Shown: positions 25,030-37,627 of the stretch, one piece after another
Numbering within the stretch: position 1 is the first letter of the stretch
How the letters are laid out: every line of letters begins with the position of its first letter
Assembly: GCA_029817715.1 (NCBI GenBank)
Contig: JARUPY010000085.1
Coordinates: forward strand, 806,001 to 870,000
Direction: 5' to 3'
DNA: 64,000 nt
Source: Melastoma dodecandrum
Taxonomy: Eukaryota > Streptophyta > Magnoliopsida > Myrtales > Melastomataceae
Made by a program: the position numbers and the translations under genes
Notes under the pieces: model-generated
What the model saw: the letters and a program-made list of their open reading frames with translations, nothing else
Databases searched by the model: none
Told to the model about the DNA's origin: nothing

Positions 25030-25382
25030 CTCCTCCATCCATCCCCTACCTTCGCTGGTAACGTGGTCCCATCAGCCAGGACGGCAGTATCAGAACTCAC
25101 AAGTATCTCCCCATGTTGAAACCCAACAAAGAGTCGCTATGAGCCAATCTCGTACTGCGCCCGATTGAGAAGCTTGATGGTGGACTCGAAGCGGTAAGGT
25201 TGCGCAGAGGGATCCGCTACAAACGGCGGGATGGCAAAGCCGCCAGTGTAGTTATATGTTATGAAGACGCCGTCGTTGCAAGTGGTTTGCGCCCATGATG
25301 ATGACGGCACGCCGAGGAGGAGGAGGAGGAGCACGAGCTCGAGGACAATTATGAGGCCGAGGCCAGCACCGTGCGCGGCCAT

Positions 25383-28343
25383 GGGGTTGTGTTTGTGTTT
25401 TTAGCTTTGGTTGTTTAGTGAATGGAAGTTAGAGAGAGTTAGTGGAATGGGATGGGAATTTGATCAAATGGACGAACGAGAGATTATTCACCTAATTTAA
25501 ACGTTATGGTCATTAAATTATTTTGTTAATATGAGATTAACATCACACGTTTAGAGTTAGAGCCGGCCGACGTTTGGATTTAAATGGAAATCCTGCTTTT
25601 TGTTTCTATTTTATTTTTTTTTATAGAAATTGTCAACGCGGACGAAATGAAATTGGGCCGGGCTTTACGTTTGACAGGGCTTTTATGTTGATTTTGCATA
25701 AGGCCAACCCCATAACCCAAAAAAGCCCCGTAGCAGGATGCGATGAATGAACGAACGGCGACCTCACCCGGCCATCGCTGCCCGTCCGTCCATCGACGAA
25801 TTTCCCAGTACCTGGATCAAGGTTCTGCGATTCTCCCCCTCGCGTAGACCTTCCACCTCCCCACTATGCGTCTCTCCTGGGCTTTTTAAGTCCTTGAGGC
25901 CTTTATAGTGATGAAGATGTTCGCCCTCCTACGGTTTGGTGTGAGGCATCATCGAGTTAGGAATGGACCAGGCTGTTCGCTAATGTCCTCGAAACCGAAC
26001 TCCGGAGGCACATTCAACGTTCCTGAAACAAAAGTGTTAATGTGAGAACAATACTAAACTGGATTCAGAGATGGTACGAGAGAAGCATAACAATGGTACC
26101 AGGTTGCCTTAGTGAGATTAGTCCATTTCTGTAGCATCCTCCTCCCCCCCCAAGTGGGCGAAACTTCTCAAATATTTTGTACTCGGCATCTTCTTACTCA
26201 TCAAATGAAAGGGACATATCACCAAATGGGAGTTGGAATGTGTGTCTGAAGAATCAAATCTCAAACCACATACACACAAACACTCCAAATCTTCATATAA
26301 GATCGTATAGTATTTTGAGAACCGCGACCGAGGTTGTAATAAAGAAAATTTTGTGAATGAGGGTCATTTGCATGGGGGGCCTACACAACATGTCACTACC
26401 ACCCAACTCCCCTCCCCCCTTTCAACATGCTTAAAGAAACGATTAGGACATGATATTAATGGTGAATGGAATTCAGCTCCTTCTTCGGTCCTCGAATGAT
26501 TGAAGCACTGGGAAGACAACATTTGCTGTAATCAATCAATCACTCCCCTGCCCAATTGGAAGATACTAATGATAACCTTCAGAAAACAAAGTGGTCCGAA
26601 AGGAACAAAGCTGTCGGGGTCGGATATCAATCCTTTTTTTAACAAAAAAGTGTCCATTTGTGGAACCCTCCACCCCCATTTGAGAGCCAAATTTATCTCC
26701 TAATCATGCAACTGAATGTTCAAATAATTGTCATCCTTCACCTCCACCCAATTTCCTATCTGCCCATGCTATCGAACAGTCAAACCTCAAGCCATTCAGC
26801 AACATATACCCACAGCCCAGATCATGTTATAAACCCCAAACTAGAGTCAGGTCGCCAGCAGTTTCATTTCGTGATTAATTTGATGATATCCCACATGGGT
26901 TTTCAAGCACGAGACATGTGAGGCTTTTATATATATACATATTTGAATGTGATCAGTTGCATTTCAACTGTCATGATCCTCGAAACTTCCAACACAACTG
27001 CAGCAAGGTCATGGTTTTATGACCAAATATGTTTTTGTCTGAAACCCTATGGTAATTGGGGAAACCTTTTTTTTTTTTTCCTTACATGAGCAAAGAAAGG
27101 GACAAGAGATTGGATGAGTAAAAAGAGGAGGGTAGATCACAAGGACTCTGCTGCCACCCCCTACCCCTATCATCATCCCAACCCAACCAAAACAAAAAGG
27201 ACCCAGAAACAAGAAAGGTTAAACCCAGATTCTTCCTATGCAAATTCACTAGAGAAATAAATGCAAGTGTGTTTTACATTGTGTTTTGCCAACTGTCAAA
27301 GACCTTTCCAAGCAAATTCAGACATCCACCCATTTGTTCCCTTCCTAGAGATAACCCCCCCCCCCCCCCCTCCACTCGACCACAAACATCTAATAAGAAC
27401 CCCACCCTTTGCTGGTATCATCGACTTGTCGGTTGTTTCAAAGTGTTTCTGGCTTGCGTTGTGGTAATAAGCACCCGGTTAAACTATAATGAAAGTGACA
27501 AGGTATGGATGGTCTTAGACCAAACAACCATCAAGTTGAAAGAAAGTAAAAAGTGAAAGAACAGGTTAAGGCTAGAGATTTCTTTCTTTTTTTTTCCATG
27601 GTACCATTATTGTGTACCAGCAGCAGCAGCAGCAGCCAAGTCCAAATATTGTCGGCAGGTCAATCAATCAGTTCCGGGGCCACAACCACACGACAGGGCG
27701 AGTGTGAGATCATAATGAATGGTGATGGAGATTGGTTGGAATTGAGAAAAGAAGAGAACAGAGATGACAGCAAAGATCAATCTTTTAAGTTCATGATTTT
27801 AACATCCCCCAACCCAAATGTCTTTTTCCTCATCTCTATTTTCCCAGAAATCACAAACAAACAACAATTTTCGGAATCCCAAAAATCCCAATTGAGAAGA
27901 TTACAGAGAGTTGGGGGAGGGAGGTGGGGAGCCTCTGTCCTGATAATCTCATAATCATATGTAAAAGTAGCATCATAATCATCGTGATGATGGTCTTCTT
28001 CTTCTTCTATTCTTCTGAACAAATCTAAAAGAAGGCTTTCTCCCTACGAATGTGTAAAAATGTAAAAATGAAACGGGCAATGGAACAACGAATCTAAAAT
28101 GAACAAATCTTAAAGTGGGTGTAAAGAAAATGGAAGAGAGTAATAAAATAGGTTTTGGCTTCTGAGTGCTAAGACAAAACATGGGGCAGATGATGATGTG
28201 TCGCAGCAACTTTTATCTCCCGGGCAGGGCAGGCGTAGTTTTACCGTCGTCGTCGTCGTCGAGAGTGCTGCTTGCGTTGGTGTCCTTCCTCGAGCGGATG
28301 CAAGTGCGAACTCTGCACATAGGGCTTGATGTAGAATGGTCTG
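25383..28343. other. Intergenic region, 3 kb
   Basis: No gene was supported. It holds the former promoter of the COBRA-like gene at the left, a C16 run near 27355-27370, a short CAG run near 27619-27636 and, at the right, the probable 3' untranslated region of the GATL gene, with a GTC-type triplet run near 28244-28262. A 133-codon open frame at 27553-27954 has no recognisable features. Confidence 0.5.
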
Positions 28344-29435
28344 CTATTGGTGGGCATTGTTGTAGAGATCGTAGGGTGCCCAGAGCGTGTCCAACGGGCA
28401 TGGCCGCTTGGAATCGAGGCGTATCCAGGGCTTCCCGCTGCCCGACCAGTGGAGGAGGCTGACGGGACCCGGATGCAGGTCTCGGCAGCTGCCCCTGACG
28501 TTATCCCCTCCGAGGCCGTGCTGGTTCCACCTGTGCTCGATCGGGGCCACTTGACCGCCGAAGACCAGCAGGAACGGCGGGAGAGACCCCAGCTCGTAAA
28601 TCCTCTCCCGTTTCTGTATCTCCATCCAACTCTCGATCCTCTTGGTATACCCTACTCCCCGCCACTTCACCAGATCAATCACCATCACTCCCGTGTTGAA
28701 GTAACATGGCTGCCTGCCCGTGAACGTGGCGGACAGCCGCTTGTTTGACCAGAACGAGTCAGTGAAGTACTTGGTGAAATTTGCATGGCAGTATTCCGGG
28801 GCGCCAATCGTCCGGGTTCCTAAATCAGTTTCCCAGAGCTTTGAGATGTCGTCGACGACTACAAGGTCAGAGTCCAGATAGATCACCCTGCCAATGCAGG
28901 GCTCGAGCAGATCGGCGAGGTAGTTCCTGGCATAGTTGAGGGGCTGCTCGAGGGCTTGCCGCACCGAAGTGGAGATTAGATCCTTGACCAGGTCTGCATC
29001 GAAGTGGTACACCTTGAAATTGATGTTCGGGAAGGTGGAGGCCACGAGGCTCTCGAGGCCGGTGTCCAAGATGAGGAAGTGGAAGAACACATTCCCGGGA
29101 CACCTAGAGTGCTGCAGTACAGAGTGGACGGCCGCGATTGACCCACGGAGGTACTCGACGTCAAGGGTGATCGCCACATGGACCAGACCAGGGTCGCAGA
29201 CGCCGGGCCTGGTCCTTCCGAGGGTGCCACATTCTTCTGCATTGGTGAACTCAGGTGCTCTCCTGAAGGACAACGAAGACCGAGGAAAGAACTCGCCGCC
29301 CCTGAGCGGATCTGGGCCGTAGTCCTGGGCAGAGAGGATGGCCTCGGCAGGGGGGAAGGACTGGAAGGAAGGGGAGAGAACGACCATCATCATAGCGGCG
29401 GAGAAAACCCCGGAGAAGCGTAGAATCCAGAGCAT
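28344..29435 (-). CDS. Galacturonosyltransferase-like protein (GATL, GT8 family)
   Basis: GATL proteins are Golgi or secretory-pathway GT8 enzymes linked to pectin and xylan synthesis. This single-exon gene encodes 363 residues from ATG 29435, the family length. A hydrophobic N-terminus ([20 protein letters not shown]) acts as a signal peptide or anchor. GT8 motifs present are [15 protein letters not shown] (about 90), the nucleotide-sugar and metal motif [12 protein letters not shown] (about 180), [12 protein letters not shown] (about 247) and HWSGSGKPW (about 330). The frame continues 65 codons upstream without a stop, but that part is glycine-rich and unlike the family, so the inner Met is preferred. 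It is about 80% identical by eye to the copy at 40836-41918. It is intact. Confidence 0.95.
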   Translation of the reverse strand: MLWILRFSGVFSAAMMMVVLSPSFQSFPPAEAILSAQDYGPDPLRGGEFFPRSSLSFRRAPEFTNAEECGTLGRTRPGVCDPGLVHVAITLDVEYLRGSIAAVHSVLQHSRCPGNVFFHFLILDTGLESLVASTFPNINFKVYHFDADLVKDLISTSVRQALEQPLNYARNYLADLLEPCIGRVIYLDSDLVVVDDISKLWETDLGTRTIGAPEYCHANFTKYFTDSFWSNKRLSATFTGRQPCYFNTGVMVIDLVKWRGVGYTKRIESWMEIQKRERIYELGSLPPFLLVFGGQVAPIEHRWNQHGLGGDNVRGSCRDLHPGPVSLLHWSGSGKPWIRLDSKRPCPLDTLWAPYDLYNNAHQ

Positions 29436-31426
29436 CGTGGTAAGGGAAGGGGTAGAACTCCAGCTCCTCCTCCTCCTCGCCTGCTTCACCTTCTTGGAGT
29501 CGAGATGGAGCCAATCAGCCAGCACCCGAAAAGCAGCAGACAACCACCGGAAGAACTCTAGCGCACCCCTGAGGTCCGCCAGAGCTCCACCTCCCCCCCC
29601 CCCCCCACCCTCCCTCCAACCCACGAACAAGAGAAACAGTCCCTACCCCTTGTCTACTCTCCACTCCTCTTTGTCTGTTTTGGTTTAGGGGAACTTCCTT
29701 ACTTGGAAAACAATCCAATCAATCAATGCGGAAGCAGAAGCAGAAGAAGCGTCAAATCCAAAGAAGAAGCAGCCGTAGGAATCAAGCGACAGCCCAAGGA
29801 ATCCATGAGCTCCCCCCTCCCCCCCTCCAAAAAAAAACGCCGTCGTCTCCGAGACCACACCCCACAAGAAAAAAAGGACTATGTCTTCTTCTTCCCTTGA
29901 CTTAAGCACTTGACCAAGAGAGAGACAAGCAGTTGGGGGTGAAAGAGAGAGAGAGAGAGAGAGAGAGGGAGCTGAGGAAGGTGGGGAACCTGGTCTGCGT
30001 TCTTCTTCTTCTTCTCTTTTTTTTTTTTTTTTTTTTTTTAATTTTGTGCGTGTGTTTTGATGTTTCTGGAAAAGTTACACTCCCACGTGGGAAAAGTTCA
30101 TTATTTTTCTATTTTTGTTTTTGGAAATTATTTGTCTGGATGATGCAAACAAAGGTGTCCATCTTTTTCATTTTTTTTGTATGGAATAAATTCACATAAA
30201 ACCTCAACTTCAATCATCAATGACAGTAGCTAAATGGACGGTCATCCCTAATGGGATGAGACCGAGCATGTCGGTACCAGTTCAGGTGTCCGAGTTGTTC
30301 ATATATTGGCGTGTTACTATTGGAAGCCACCCGCCCTACTTGATACGGACGATATTTTCTACAATTCTCATTCCGGCTTCTCTTGCTTCTTTTTTTCCTT
30401 ATCATTTAGTTAATTACTTCATGAATGAATGCTGGGATGATCATCGTAAATGATTTTTTAGAACCCCTGTTCAATGTAACGTGCCTCAGTAAACACAAGA
30501 TTTAATAATATATATATATTATATATAAGGGGAAGAGTAATACGACGTCGGAGGAGGCTTGGTGGTGGGAATAGTAAGTAGTAGCCGCTGGATTTGGATT
30601 TGGAGACACTACTCATTTGGTCAAACCGAGCCGTTATACAAACCTCCCCCCCCCCCCCAAAAAAAAAAAGACCATCCGGGCCTGTTACTATGGGCTTTCT
30701 CATCATGGGCTTTTTGACACCTTCCGTTGGATCTGGGCCCATAAAGAATTCAGCACGGGCTCAGGGTGGAATCTCGGGCGGCGCGCACAATTAGTTTTTT
30801 TTTTTTTTAGTCTTTGTTGGATCCGAGTAAAGTAATAAGTAAATAATTGTTGGACTGTCCACGTCCAGTTCCCCCCAAACTCATAAAATACAAATATTTT
30901 CTTTTACTTATATCTGTATTGACAGCTAAGATTTTTAACATTAAATAAAGGACACGCCCGACACGTTATATGTCGTGATGTTGTTCTTCCTCTTATCTTC
31001 GATTATGCACGTGAACAGCTGACAGGTGCCCCCCTCCCAATTGTAGTGATTTGTACAAATGTATGTATTTCTGTTTCTCTTCCCGTTAAAGGCGTTCATG
31101 CCATTAAAAAGGGGTTTCCATTTCAATCTTACTTTTGGTACTCAATCAATTAAAACAGACCTGTCCCACTGCACGATTCGTCATTTCATTCATATATTAA
31201 GTTCCATAAAATCTCTAAATCTCATCGAAATTCGTATTTCATTGCAAAAATTTTCTTACATGTAATAAAAAGTGCCTAACAAAAATTACATTGTTTATTG
31301 AAGGTGGTCCCAGCCCAGGAAGACGGACAACCAAAAACAAATTTGTAAAATTGTTCGTAGTAGTGATTAAGTTGGGCAACCCAAAATCTTTCATGTCCAC
31401 CACAGATTTTATTCCAAGGGTCTCAT
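29436..31426. other. Intergenic region with microsatellites
   Basis: It holds the leader and promoter of the minus-strand GATL gene. A GA dinucleotide run lies at about 29944-29968, a T-run near 30018-30040, and C-runs near 29593-29606 and 30646-30658. No gene was supported. Confidence 0.55.
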
Positions 31427-31867
31427 TCAGAAACCACCACTCTTCCCCTCGGCTTCACCGGAGGCAGGCCGGTCGGCAAGCTTCCCCTGGGCAGCCAGCA
31501 CCGACTCGTAAATCTCGACGATGACCTTCCTATCGTACTCCTTGAGAGGAGCCTTCCCGAACGCATACCCCGACTGGCCAAAGTAACTAGGGGCTCCCCC
31601 GCCGTAGTAACCAGCGGTGAACATTCTGGAGTTGGCAAGGCCGAGCATCATCCTAACGTAAGCGTCCCTCAGCCAAAGGAGGAACTTCTTGGGGGAAGAA
31701 GCCATGAGCCTGAGGATCTTGACCTTGGGAGCCACCCTCACGCGGGGCCTCCATAGACGCCTCCGCCTGGCAGGACGGGGATGAACGGGAGAGGCAAGCT
31801 TCTCATAGCCGCGACTTCGCCAGTACGACCTGATGACCTTGTACGCGGACACGGATCCCCCCTCCAT
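31427..31867 (-). CDS. Small conserved plant protein of unknown function
   Basis: A single-exon frame of 146 residues starts at ATG 31867. The product is basic: SAYKVIRSYWRSRGYEKL at the N-terminus, an Arg-rich patch (about 33-46), then SSPKKFLLWLRDAYVRMMLG, a Gly/Tyr segment (about 90-105), AFGKAPLKEYDRKVIVEIYE and a short charged tail. I recognise the layout from uncharacterised plant proteins but know no function. No signal peptide or membrane segment is clear, though the LWLRDAYVRMMLGLA stretch is amphipathic. An in-frame start 22 codons upstream is unlike the family and was not chosen. Codon use looks like that of neighbouring real genes, and the frame is GC-rich against an AT-rich background. 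Confidence 0.75.
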   Translation of the reverse strand: MEGGSVSAYKVIRSYWRSRGYEKLASPVHPRPARRRRLWRPRVRVAPKVKILRLMASSPKKFLLWLRDAYVRMMLGLANSRMFTAGYYGGGAPSYFGQSGYAFGKAPLKEYDRKVIVEIYESVLAAQGKLADRPASGEAEGKSGGF

Positions 31868-34068
31868 GAACAACTCTCCCTTCTTCTTTTTTTCTTTTCT
31901 TATTAATGGGGGGATTTGAAGAGAGGTAGTCAATGGAACAGAGAAGGGTGGGTTGGGATTGAAGGAAGGGTCGTGGGTGAATCGTCTGATAAACTCAAAA
32001 AAGGAAGGGATAAATACAAGAGGGAATCAATGTGGGGTGGGGGGGGGCATGTAACATAAATGAGGCAATAGCACTTGTTTGAGTTAATATCACAGGTTTA
32101 CCTCCCGGAAGACAGTTGTTCTCTTTAAATATTTAATAAAGAGTGCAAAATTAACACCGAAAAGAAAGTGTGGCTAAGAGAGTTCTTGCAGGCTTAAAGG
32201 ATCCCCACCCCCCTCTTACTCTGTGGTGGTTAAAAAAATCTGGTATTTGCTGTCGTCGTCACGGAGGATGGAGCCACATCCACATTCACACTTAAATGAG
32301 GAGCATGTGCTTGTTCCTCCCGATTTGATCTCAGAGCGAATTAGTAGATGAATCTAAGGCGATTTTCTATCTATAAATTGTAAAAATATAATTATTAATG
32401 TCATTAAAAAAAACATATTAAATTAACAAAATCTTTTATATTAAATGGGGGACGCGAAGGGAATCATCCGCGAGTGTGACGGCATTAAGTGTAAGGTTGG
32501 GGGGGGTCTTATCTGGGTCATTAATTATCTGCCCAACAGAGAGGTGAAGGTGGTGGTGGGTGAAGAAGGAATGGAGGTGTTGGCTTCTACTTGAAGTTCG
32601 ATGGAAGTCAAGGAAAAAAATTATGGTCGATGACTCACCACCAATCAAATGTTTTTAACATTCCTCCGTCATCCCCAATATGCCAATTCTCACACATGCA
32701 TGTGATTTCAACAGGGAGAAACGCAAAAGGAAGGAAGAAAATAAATCACAATTAAGTATGGTAAGATATACGACATGCATTATCAAACCCTGAAAGCTTG
32801 GTGCAGTCAAAAAGGTGATTCTTCGGTGCCAATATGCCCCCCCCCCCATCCCAATATTAGATCTCGGACCAAACTCATATACTTACGTTTCAACTAAATT
32901 CTCCTACAATTAATGCCCCCCCACCCCCTACTTTTTTCCATCAGTACAATTCATTATTCAAGCACCTACTTCTCAGATGCAGACTCTTTCGAAACAAAAA
33001 ACAAAACAAGGTGTAAATAATTTTAAGGCCGTCACACGTACCATCATCGAAAGGTCCCAAATGGTGAAACCGAACTCGTGATTTTCATCGTGGTCCCCCT
33101 AGGCTGCAGTCCTTGGCCATGCTAGAACCATTCAGTCAATCCTGAAAGGTACGGAAGGGGGGAGGGGGGGAGTTTCAGAACCTCAGAAACTTCCCCGAGC
33201 AGCGACGCGACGACAATCAGCTAGCCATGACAAGAGACAATAACCCCCTGGCTTCGCTGATTGTAACCCATAAGTTTGAATAAACTAATGAGCGGAAATC
33301 ATAAACTCACGTCAACATTGGAGAGGAAGTTCAAACATGACAAAGGTAAGGACATTTTACTGGCCTACAAACCAAGACATCCACGGAATTTTCAAAATGA
33401 CAACCAAAACAACACTAAAAGATACCCTGATCTGATACTCAATCCACTAAGCAGCACAGCCACAAGAATAGCAAAATTACCAGTCCTAAATATTGTTTTC
33501 AAAAGCCACAAGAAAATAAGGTTCCAAATGTCTCAAAATTTTCCCCGGGATTAAAGACTTTTGCCTGGTTTTGCAAGATCCGGACCAAATATGGCAGTGA
33601 CGTTGACCTGCTCGGACAAATGTAGCAGTTGTCCAAAAAAATTTCCAAGTAACTATCTCCCATCGACTACGTCACTCTAACAAAATCGTTTGCCGTGTAA
33701 TTCTATACAGCCTCATCAAGGATACTAGGATTGTTTTCTAAAAGTTGTCTTCAATTATATCACAATAACTTACGATTATTTTAAGATAATCAATAGAGTT
33801 CTCAACAGTTTTAAGCTGCCCTTCCTGCAGATTGAAAAGGAAACATATTTACATTCCAGTAAAAGAACAAGAAAGCTGATAATTTAACTATCCCAAGTTT
33901 TGACCAATGTTAAGCCATGAAATCATTTCAAACCAACTGCCAAGTTGGGCACGTGTTTATGAATCTCCACGTGAGGTAAAAATATCGTTTGTGAACTCGA
34001 TTTGTTATTCTACCAAGGAAATCCTTAATAACAGAAGTCACTGATAAATTGAAAAGCCACAATTGTAC
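31868..34068. other. Intergenic region
   Basis: AT-rich, with G- or C-runs near 32039 and 32838. No gene was supported except that a terminal exon of the THG1 gene, which reads leftward, may lie near 33780-33840 after a possible AG acceptor. I could not confirm it. Confidence 0.45.
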
Positions 34069-37000
34069 CTTCAATCGGAACACCGATGAACCTCGTCGGA
34101 AAATTTCTTGTATTGAATAGTAATCAATGTTGAACTTGTGCATGAGGAGTTCATTCTTTTCTTTTGTTTGAGGGCCCTGAAATGAAGAACCAAAATACAC
34201 GTGACATTTCAAATATTCATGCAGAGGAGGAGAAGACGCACAATGCTACTGCATGTTTACTGGTAACGTTAAGACTTCTTTGCATGCATAGGAATTTGAA
34301 CACAACACTTTTAGGTGCAACTCATGGGGTCATCAGGTTGACAGGAGTTGAAACCACAATATGATTGCTAATCAATTGTGATTTATATATATACATATCA
34401 ATTGCAGGAGAACATGCTACACCTTCAAAATTCTTTGAGCTTCGCTTTTACTCTTTCCCTCCTTGACGAGCATCCAGAAGCAAGTATTATACTGATTGTT
34501 GATGTGGCCAGTGAGGAGGGAGGTGTTTAATCTAACAATCCCATCCAACTAGGATTCTCCTAAAATTTGAGGCCTCATAAGAAAAATAGATTATATAAGT
34601 GCATACGGACAGTCAACTTGTCTCCAAGCCAAATAATCTCGAAGAATCTGGGATGATGGGTAGCAAATTGCACGTCCATCAAAAGAGGGCTGGTACTTTA
34701 ATTGCTTATGAGGAAAGAAACATTTCCATTTTGCCACATGCTGAAGTGAAGACTGACACAATAACAGACACTATCTGGCTGCAAAACAATACAGTTTTTC
34801 AAAATGGTCTCAGCTGAAATCATAGATGCGAATAATACTGAATGATGATTTAAACACAAAAATCCACTTCAGATCTCAGAAAGGGCCAAATGTAAGGAAA
34901 CTAGAGAGATAGGTACCTGGCTTGCCGCTGGAAAAGTGTAGAAGTCTTTTTCAAAACAAAGCTGGACAGTACAATTACTTGTAAATGCAGTGAAGACTTC
35001 ACACAACTTCAACAAAGAAACAAAAAATGGTGGATACCTGTACTCATCACTGACGCCATAAGCAAAGACAATATCTCCAAATTCTTCCAACACGGCAACT
35101 GCACATGAATTCATAAGGTTCAAAGCTCGCTCATCATTTGGCTTCTCAAACTCATGAACTTCAGAAAATCTATCAAAATCAAACCAGGGTATTTTCAAGT
35201 TTATAATAATACATCTTCGTAACATGTCAGATAAGCTAAGTTAGCTATCAGTCATCAGTATAAATCAAGCACGTGTAATGACATCAAAATTGACCAATGC
35301 TCACTATCATCAGTAACCTGTGGAAACGACACCCATCAATTCTGACCACAATCCAAGTGAATGGCATCAATTTGTCTTCAAATGAAAAGGATCTTATGAA
35401 ATCCATGTTCAATTTCCCAATCTCATTCTCAAAGGGCCCCAACTCCACAGCTAGAGATTGATGTTCCTTCCAAAATCTCTTTTTAGATATGCTCTCGCAT
35501 TGAAAAACTGCCGGTCTTCTTCGCATCCTCTTGACAGGACTGCCGTTCGTGGTATACTTAACAGTGTCCTCTGACTAATAGTTGACTCAGTTAGAGTACA
35601 GCACAAGAGATAACTGATAGAAAAAAAAACAAGTTGACAAACTTACTTCTGTAACCACATGCACATGGCCACTTAAATACAAATACGATAATCTACTCAG
35701 CATTTAGCATTCCATGCAGGACAACTGTCACAAAGGGAAGATAGAACATAGAAACATACTATTTATAAGTTTAGTGTGAAAACATTCTGAACTAGTAACA
35801 AGCTATGATATAGAACTTTAAAGGAAAAAAAGAAAAAATCAACAAGTTAAGAGAAAAACCTGCGTCATAAAGCTGCAGGAACCTAGACGAAATATTTGAG
35901 GAAGCTTTTTGTAGTTAACATTGAACTGCTGAAACAGAAACTCATTTCTCTCTGATCTCTGGGTGTCCTGAATATCTTAGATAAACAGTCAGAAAATCCG
36001 GATAACATATGCTTTCAATATTGAAATAATTGAACGATTAAAAAATGTAAAGGTCGTCAATTAAAGTCCCATTTAAGATCCGGATAACAGTAACCCAACG
36101 ACACCATGTGCTATGAAGTAGAGAGTAAAGGACCAAAACCTTCAAAATTTCTTCGGCTTGCTCGTATGTCTTTCCATGCTTAATCATCATCCACAGGCAA
36201 GTATTATAAAGGTTAGAGACATGACCTGTACACCGGGGTAGAATGCAATCACAAGAGAAGCTCTGACCAACAGGCTGGTCTTTCACATATTTCTGAATTT
36301 ATCCGGGACTGGTATTACAAAAAGGATCTCCCTTTAACAGAAACTGAACCATATTGATTGTGAGATAGAAATGATAATCACACATGTAACAGAGAAGTGT
36401 TCTAAACGAAGACTTCAAACTCGAGCCGCCTGATATGAGTCAACGAAATAAATAGGAAATCAACACAGCTTGAAGAAAATGAGAACAGGGAGATAATATC
36501 TACAAGGTAACTTTACCATAAAGAAAATCCTCAAAATAGGAAACTCCGCTTCGTAAAGATATTTTAGTACTCCTTCCAACAGAAAAAGATGATACACTTT
36601 GACTCACATTCATTCTGTCTCCATGCAAGATATGTTTGCAAAACCTCTAGAGTAGCACAGGACATGACCCGTGCCCTAAATGAGGGTATATACCGAAGTT
36701 CCTCTTGAGGAAAGAACTCTTCCCACTTCGAGTTGTAGACAGAGGTCAAGAAAGATGTGATGAGGGACAAAATTTTGCTGCAATGACCACAAGTAACATT
36801 AAGGATATACATTGAGTTAGAGCAAGATCTATTTGTCTTAATATAAAACATGCATAGGAAGATCTACAAAAAGAAAAGATAATAGCATAATCAGACATGA
36901 AGACACTATAAACTAAATATTTCAGTCACAAGAAGCGATACCATGGGAAGCTCCACTCCAGCCCTTTTTACAAAGTAGGATACTATATAATCCAATGTGA

Positions 37001-37627
37001 CAGCAGTAGTAAACGGTCAATACATAATTGCATGAAATGCTATGCTACTTCATTATGAGGCCAATTGTCTAAAGGGATACAGAGTGCTAGCCCTCTCTTG
37101 ACATTCGGCTTGTTGGCCCTCATATATAAAATAAACAAGACCAGCGATGAGTACCTGACATGTCTTTGATAAAATTTCGTTTTCTTCTTAAATATGAAGC
37201 TGCAAAGAACACGAACAGCAGGAATCATGACTTTCGGTGGAGATCAACTGCACCTGACAAAAAAGTATATCAAAAAACAAATTGGATAACCTGTATTCAT
37301 CACCGTATCCATAAGAGAACACTATATCCGGATACTGCTCTAGCACTGCAACAGCACACGAGTTCATCAGATAGAGCGTCCTCTTATCATTCGATTTCTC
37401 AAATTCATGAACATCTGAAAATCTAGAAGGCCAGATAATCAAAATTAGTCAACCAACCTTGACAATTTTTTCACTACTTGCAGCCACATATAAACCACAA
37501 AAAGCAAATATTCCTCACACTACCTTCGGAAATCGCGCCCTTCAACTCTAACAACTTTCGCATTTGGTGGCATAACTTCATCTGCAACTTCGAATGACTT
37601 CACGTACTCGTACTGGCTATTGGCCAT
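34069..37627 (-). CDS. THG1: tRNA-His guanylyltransferase, two-domain plant form; second domain disrupted
   Basis: THG1 adds the G(-1) base to tRNA-His. Plant versions carry two tandem THG1 domains. Exons of domain 1: 37627-37524, 37422-37291, 37199-37155, 36777-36608, 36225-36140, 35967-35860. A linker exon, 35574-35318, starts domain 2, followed by 35169-35038, 34961-34917, 34778-34611, about 34510-34424 and about 34176-34069. All phases agree through exon 9. Motifs: MANSQYEYVKSFEV, GYGDEYSFIF and YNTCLWMMIKHGKTYEQAEEI in domain 1; VVRIDGCRFHRF and GVSDEYSFVLKK in domain 2. Odd points: domain 1 has RVEGRDF, with Glu where the metal-binding Asp is expected. Exon 10 is 168 bases against 170 in its paralogous exon 4, a frameshift. 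The exon 11 acceptor reads TG, not AG. The C-terminal exon is not identified. A shortened protein ending after domain 1 plus part of domain 2 is possible. Confidence 0.82.

Larger units (their letters stand above)
18321..25382 (-). pseudogene. COBRA-like (COBL7/10-type) GPI-anchored protein, disrupted
   Basis: COBRA-like proteins are secreted, GPI-anchored and help organise cellulose in the wall. The first exon (25382 down) has a signal peptide (LGLIIVLELVLLLLLLGV), then TTCNDGVFITYNYTGGF. After a TAG stop at 25137, where the family has Trp, it continues as LFVGFQHGEILVSSD. A copia element (20478-25029) interrupts the same exon, and homology resumes at AVLAGFPVTDLKTAVETAGD. One-base and larger frame errors follow near 20180, 19925 and 19735. 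The last exon (about 19132-18321) carries [14 protein letters not shown], the Cys-rich motif [23 protein letters not shown] and a hydrophobic C-terminal GPI signal. The N-terminal part identifies the longer COBL7-11 subgroup. With a nonsense codon, an insertion and at least three frame errors, this is a pseudogene. Confidence 0.9.

Noticed and set aside
27553..27954. 133-codon open frame with a Ser run
   Set aside because: No conserved motif, low-complexity start, overlaps an antisense frame and has no splice or promoter support.
29436..29630. In-frame 65-codon N-terminal extension of the first GATL
   Set aside because: Glycine-rich, not similar to the extension of the paralog, and it would bury the signal anchor.
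30475..30530. ATATAT-rich stretch as a promoter
   Set aside because: It is a simple AT repeat not placed before any supported gene.
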